The position numbers and the translations under genes were made by a program. A stretch of 64,000 bases of DNA from Yoonia vestfoldensis (lineage in GTDB: Bacteria > Pseudomonadota > Alphaproteobacteria > Rhodobacterales > Rhodobacteraceae), in contig NZ_CP021431.1 in assembly GCF_002158905.1 (NCBI RefSeq), forward strand, positions 310,001 to 374,000, written 5' to 3'. This document shows, in pieces, positions 60,960-64,000 of this stretch (within the stretch, counting starts at the first letter, position 1; every line of letters starts with the position of its first letter). The notes beneath the pieces are model-generated. The model searched no databases. It was not told where the DNA came from and saw only the letters and a list, made by a program, of their open reading frames with translations.

Positions 60960-62815
60960 TCGCCGACGCCGATGGCCGGATCATGCTGACAAATCCGGCA
61001 GCGCCCCGCCTCTTCGGGCGGCCGGGTGACGGGCTGACCGGCCTTCACATCGCGGCGCTGATCGCGCTGGATGCAGGTGATGGGCCTGATCTGGCCGCCT
61101 TGCCGCCGCAGATGATCGGCGCGGGGGCGCTGCGTGTCACGGCGCGCCGGCCGAACGGGCCGTCTTTTCCGGCTGAAATCTCGGTGACGGCGCAGCCCGG
61201 CCCTGATGGCCGCCCGATCCTGATCGCCTTCATCCGCGACGTGACCGGCGTTGCCGCAGCCGAGGACCAGCTGCGCACCGACCGCGAGACCGCCGAGCGC
61301 AACGCCGAGGCCAAATCGACCTGTCTGTCGATGATGAGCCATGACATGCGCACCCCCTTGCAAGGGATGATTGCCGCGCTTGACCTGTTGGACCGGGCCG
61401 GGATGGACCAGACCGAACGCAATCTGGTGCAGACCGCGCGCGATTGCAGCCTGCGCGCCCTGCAACAGATCAATGACGTGCTCGAGACGACACGGCTGAA
61501 CTGGCAGCGCCAAGAGGCCCCTTTTGACCCCAAGGCCATCGTCTCTGATATCTTGTATGAATTGACCCCGCTGGCCGCGGCGCAGAATAACCAGCTTAAC
61601 CTGCGTCTTGATCTCGGCGACCGGCCGCTGCCGTCATTTACCGGCGAGCCTGCCGCCTTTGCCCGTGCGATTTACAACCTTGTGGGCAATGCCGTCAAAT
61701 TCACGACAAACGGGCGCGTCACGGTCGCGCTGACCTTCCGCGAGACCGCCACCGGAAAGTTCCGGCTTGACGTGGCGGTTGTAGACACAGGTGTCGGAAT
61801 CGCGTTAGACAAGCAAGATCGTATGTTTAAAGAGTTCAAAATGTTAAATGGTGATCGTGCGCATCAGCGCGAGGGTGCCGGGCTTGGCTTGATTATTGCC
61901 AGCGCGGCTGTCCGGCAGATGAATGGCGCCTTGGGCCTCAAAAGCAGGCCGGGCGAAGGCAGCACCTTCAGTTTCAGCATCGATCTGGCCACGGCGGCGA
62001 TGTCTGGCGCGGCGCCGGCCGCATCCACACCGACCGCAGATGACCCGCGTGATCAACCGCCTGTCAGGTGCGCGAATATCCTAGTCGTTGACGATAATGC
62101 CATCAATCTTGGGCTGCTTGCGGCGGTGGTCCGCAAGCTTGGCCATAGCGCTGATGAAGCAACCGATGGCAGCATGGCTGTCGGTCTTGCCGCCATGCGC
62201 GCCTATGATGTCATCTTGATGGATGTCAGTATGCCGGTCATGGATGGCTATACCGCGTCTCGCATCATCCGCGCGGGTGGCCCGTCCAGCGCGGCAATGA
62301 TCGTCGCGGTCACTGCCTATTCCGACATCGAAGACAGCGAGGATGTGCGCGCCGCAGGCATTGACGCCGTCTTGACCAAACCGGCGACACAGGCCGAGAT
62401 TGCGGCGGTTCTGGATGGGTATTTCCAGCAGAAAACCGCACCCGCTGGCCTGCCTGCCGCGCCATCTCTGGCTGCTGATCCTGCCGGGACAGAGGTGCAG
62501 CGCGCCCTTGTCTCCTTGTCGGAAACGCTTGGGGGGGACAATGCGATCAGGTTGATCAAGGCCGGGCTGACAGAGGTCGCCGATCTGCTGAACATGCTGG
62601 ACGCCGATCCCGATGTGGATGATCAGGTCGCGGCCGCGATCCACCGCGTCGTCGGATCAACCGCCGTTCTGGGGCTATCGGAATTGTCGCAGGCGCTCTC
62701 TGCGGCAGAGCAGGCCGCCCATCAGCGCGACCGCCAACAGCTGTTGGCCCTGCGCACAACAATCAAGACCAACAGGGACCGGATATCCGGGGCCTTGGCC
62801 GCCTATATCGCCTGA
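60899..62815 (+). CDS. Hybrid histidine kinase, C-terminal part (PAS-HisKA-HATPase-REC-HPt)
   Basis: A 638-residue frame. About 8-115 is a PAS-like domain. HisKA has the phospho-acceptor H148 (SMMSHDMRTPLQGMIAA). The HATPase has the N box FARAIYNLVGNAVKF, G1 VVDTGVGIALD and G2 REGAGLGLIIASAAV. A receiver follows (about 392-505) with DD398-399 and acceptor D442 (LMDVSMPVMDGY). The C-terminal HPt has its histidine at H582 (AAIHRVVGSTAVLG). The ATG at 60899 may be only internal; with one more G in the upstream G8 tract the frame joins the sensor. It would pass phosphate H-D-H to the NarL-type regulator. Confidence 0.88.
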   Translation: MPHLPGLAGQVFDASSEAILIADADGRIMLTNPAAPRLFGRPGDGLTGLHIAALIALDAGDGPDLAALPPQMIGAGALRVTARRPNGPSFPAEISVTAQPGPDGRPILIAFIRDVTGVAAAEDQLRTDRETAERNAEAKSTCLSMMSHDMRTPLQGMIAALDLLDRAGMDQTERNLVQTARDCSLRALQQINDVLETTRLNWQRQEAPFDPKAIVSDILYELTPLAAAQNNQLNLRLDLGDRPLPSFTGEPAAFARAIYNLVGNAVKFTTNGRVTVALTFRETATGKFRLDVAVVDTGVGIALDKQDRMFKEFKMLNGDRAHQREGAGLGLIIASAAVRQMNGALGLKSRPGEGSTFSFSIDLATAAMSGAAPAASTPTADDPRDQPPVRCANILVVDDNAINLGLLAAVVRKLGHSADEATDGSMAVGLAAMRAYDVILMDVSMPVMDGYTASRIIRAGGPSSAAMIVAVTAYSDIEDSEDVRAAGIDAVLTKPATQAEIAAVLDGYFQQKTAPAGLPAAPSLAADPAGTEVQRALVSLSETLGGDNAIRLIKAGLTEVADLLNMLDADPDVDDQVAAAIHRVVGSTAVLGLSELSQALSAAEQAAHQRDRQQLLALRTTIKTNRDRISGALAAYIA

Positions 62816-62838
62816 TAAATCGCTGTGAATGCCGGGTC

Positions 62839-63426
62839 TTAGCGGTAAGTGCCGCCCCGGCTTTTGTTGTTCAAAATCCCGCTTTCGATGGCCAGCGCAA
62901 GCGACACATCCGTGCAGGGCAGGCGCAAGGATGCATCCGCGATCGCACGTCTTTGCAGCGAGAAATTGTTTTTTGCGAATGTCCGGCTACAGATGATCAC
63001 CGGCACATCCGGCAAGGCCAGCTTGACCGCGAGCAATTGTTCCACGGCGTCATGCATATCCGCGATCAGGTCGATGTTCAGGACCAAGGCCACATTTTCA
63101 TCGGGATTATCCATCGCGGTTGCGACCGCCGCATCAATGCTGGCAAAGCTTGTGACCGATTTCGCCGTCAGCGCCACATGGCTGACCTTGGCGGATAACG
63201 TCCCGCCGCTCTGATCGACGATATAGATCGCGCTGTCATCAATCAGATCGGGCGCGATCAGATCAAAGCTTGCATGCGTCGCGTCAGAGGACGGATCATC
63301 AAGCCGCGTTTGATTGCAGGTTGCGACCTCGCCATCCACCCAGCGCAGGATATCATGCATGACACCGCGCAGACCGCTGGGCCTGTTCAGCTTTGCGTCC
63401 AAAGAGTTGATGTTGATAAACGACAT
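62839..63426 (-). CDS. Receiver-like protein without intact phosphorylation site
   Basis: A 195-residue protein I do not recognise fully. Residues about 70-190 have the alternating strands of a receiver: SAIYIVDQSGG, ENVALVLNIDLIAD, VPVIICSRTF and ASLRLPCTDVSLALAIE. The place of the phospho-acceptor is LNIDLIADMHDA, and the conserved lysine is not in its usual context. The N-terminal 65 residues (MSFININSLDAKLNRPSG...) look different. It is convergent with the hybrid kinase with 23 bp between stops and may belong to the same signalling system. Confidence 0.55.
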   Translation of the reverse strand: MSFININSLDAKLNRPSGLRGVMHDILRWVDGEVATCNQTRLDDPSSDATHASFDLIAPDLIDDSAIYIVDQSGGTLSAKVSHVALTAKSVTSFASIDAAVATAMDNPDENVALVLNIDLIADMHDAVEQLLAVKLALPDVPVIICSRTFAKNNFSLQRRAIADASLRLPCTDVSLALAIESGILNNKSRGGTYR

Positions 63427-63700
63427 GGTCAGATCGGCTCTATCCGTTCATCATCCGCTTTCATTCCGCTGAAAGACACGTTATTTTTACCATCTTACCA
63501 TCGGATACATCATCAATCCGGAAGTATGGTTTTGCTATCTTTCGACATGTATCGCGCCAAAGATCATCTGATTTGCGGTCTGGACCCGTGCCCAGCGTGG
63601 CTTTGCGCAGGCCGCCGCTCATCGCCATGATGGCCCTTGACCTTCCATCTGCTGGAACGCCCATGTTGCTGGGAATGATATCAACCGCCTTGGAGGACAG

Positions 63701-63898
63701 ATGCAGTTCCAGATCGACAATATGGGATGCGGCGGCTGCGCCAGATCCATCACCACGACCATTCAGGCGCATGACCCCGCAGCACAGGTCATGATCGACC
63801 TGCCGGCCAAGCGCGTCACGGTGACAACGCAGGCCGATGTCACGGCGATAGAACAGGCGCTGTTGCAGGCCGGTTTCCCACCACAGCGCATCGCATGA
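63701..63898 (+). CDS. Heavy-metal-associated (CopZ-like) metallochaperone
   Basis: A 65-residue HMA domain. The metal site is DNMGCGGCARSI (Cys10 and Cys13, the GMxCxxC site with Gly-Gly between). The rest is VMIDLPAKRVTVTT and AIEQALLQAGFPPQRIA, the ferredoxin-like fold of CopZ/Atx1 proteins. It probably binds Cu(I). GGAGGACAG directly precedes the ATG. It overlaps the next gene by 4 bp (ATGA). Confidence 0.9.
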   Translation: MQFQIDNMGCGGCARSITTTIQAHDPAAQVMIDLPAKRVTVTTQADVTAIEQALLQAGFPPQRIA

Positions 63899-64000
63899 CC
63901 CGCATCGCCCCACCCCACGTGATATTGCGGGTGGCGATGCTGCCGGTCTTGTTGCTGGTCGCGCTATGCGTTTGGCTGCCCGCCGAGGCTGCCGCATCAC
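63895..64000 (+). CDS. N-terminal start of an exported or membrane protein (cut by window edge)
   Basis: The ATG overlaps the HMA gene stop and the frame runs off the right edge after 35 codons. It encodes MTRIAPPHVILRVAMLPVL, then LLVALCVWLPAEAAAS, a signal peptide or first membrane span with a probable signal peptidase site after AEA. Coupling to a copper chaperone suggests a copper-handling protein, but this is inference only. Confidence 0.6.
   Translation, partial: MTRIAPPHVILRVAMLPVLLLVALCVWLPAEAAAS

Noticed and set aside
63427..63700. 274-bp gap before the HMA gene
   Set aside because: Open frames on both strands are shadows or lack ribosome sites; nothing else was recognised.

Overview
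The window is about 64 kb of GC-rich (roughly 60-65 %), gene-dense DNA that looks like the chromosome of a Rhodobacterales alphaproteobacterium (a roseobacter such as the Loktanella/Yoonia/Paracoccus relatives). The reasons are the gene content and arrangement: an aerobic-type cobalamin operon with CobN, a tandem def-def-def-fmt block, a bhcR-bhcABCD beta-hydroxyaspartate cycle, a bacterial ALDH16 next to deoC, and a dispersed repeat with the core GCCTCCGGCGGGGATATTT that I remember from intergenic DNA of this family. No rRNA, tRNA, insertion sequence, prophage or CRISPR array was seen.

Layout. 1-8.1 kb: a partial ASCH protein, a YrbL-like protein with a TetR-type operator in its promoter, then minus-strand cobalt/cobalamin genes (hupE, cobW, a GNAT acetyltransferase, cobN, cobO). 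A cobalamin riboswitch precedes hupE. 8.3-13 kb: smc and a MltB-type lytic transglycosylase. 13-24 kb: a second cobalamin block on both strands (cobD/cbiB, cobC, DUF1636; then cbiX, cobH, cobL, cobI, a cbiG-cobJ fusion, cobM), with an atypical single-domain receiver and a glutathionyl-hydroquinone reductase between the halves. 24-32 kb: a MalY/PatB C-S lyase, three peptide deformylase paralogs (the third lacks active-site residues), fmt, creatinase, an L,D-transpeptidase, a cupin and three small membrane proteins.

32-53 kb reads as one nitrogen and carbon scavenging region: deoC with ALDH16 (deoxyribose), rpe, urate hydroxylase puuD, an allantoinase/OHCU-decarboxylase fusion, ureidoglycolate lyase allA, the complete beta-hydroxyaspartate cycle bhcABCD with its regulator bhcR, an ACR3-type transporter, and the urea ABC transporter urtABCDE. 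Urate breakdown releases glyoxylate and urea. The bhc genes convert glyoxylate (plus glycine) to oxaloacetate. Urea is also released by creatinase at 27.8 kb and imported by Urt.

53-64 kb: an oligopeptide ABC transporter (oppABCDF, minus strand), then a divergent two-component pair: a NarL-type response regulator and a hybrid histidine kinase whose frame is broken at a G8 tract. After these come a receiver-like protein, a CopZ-like HMA protein and the start of a secreted protein cut by the window edge.

The most notable points are the urate-to-glyoxylate-to-BHA-cycle-to-urea neighbourhood, the repeat family (including a copy read in frame inside cobN and a three-hairpin copy before cobI), the degenerate third deformylase, the frame break in the hybrid kinase, and several perfect operator-like palindromes. 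All identifications come from reading protein motifs and gene order; no database search was run.
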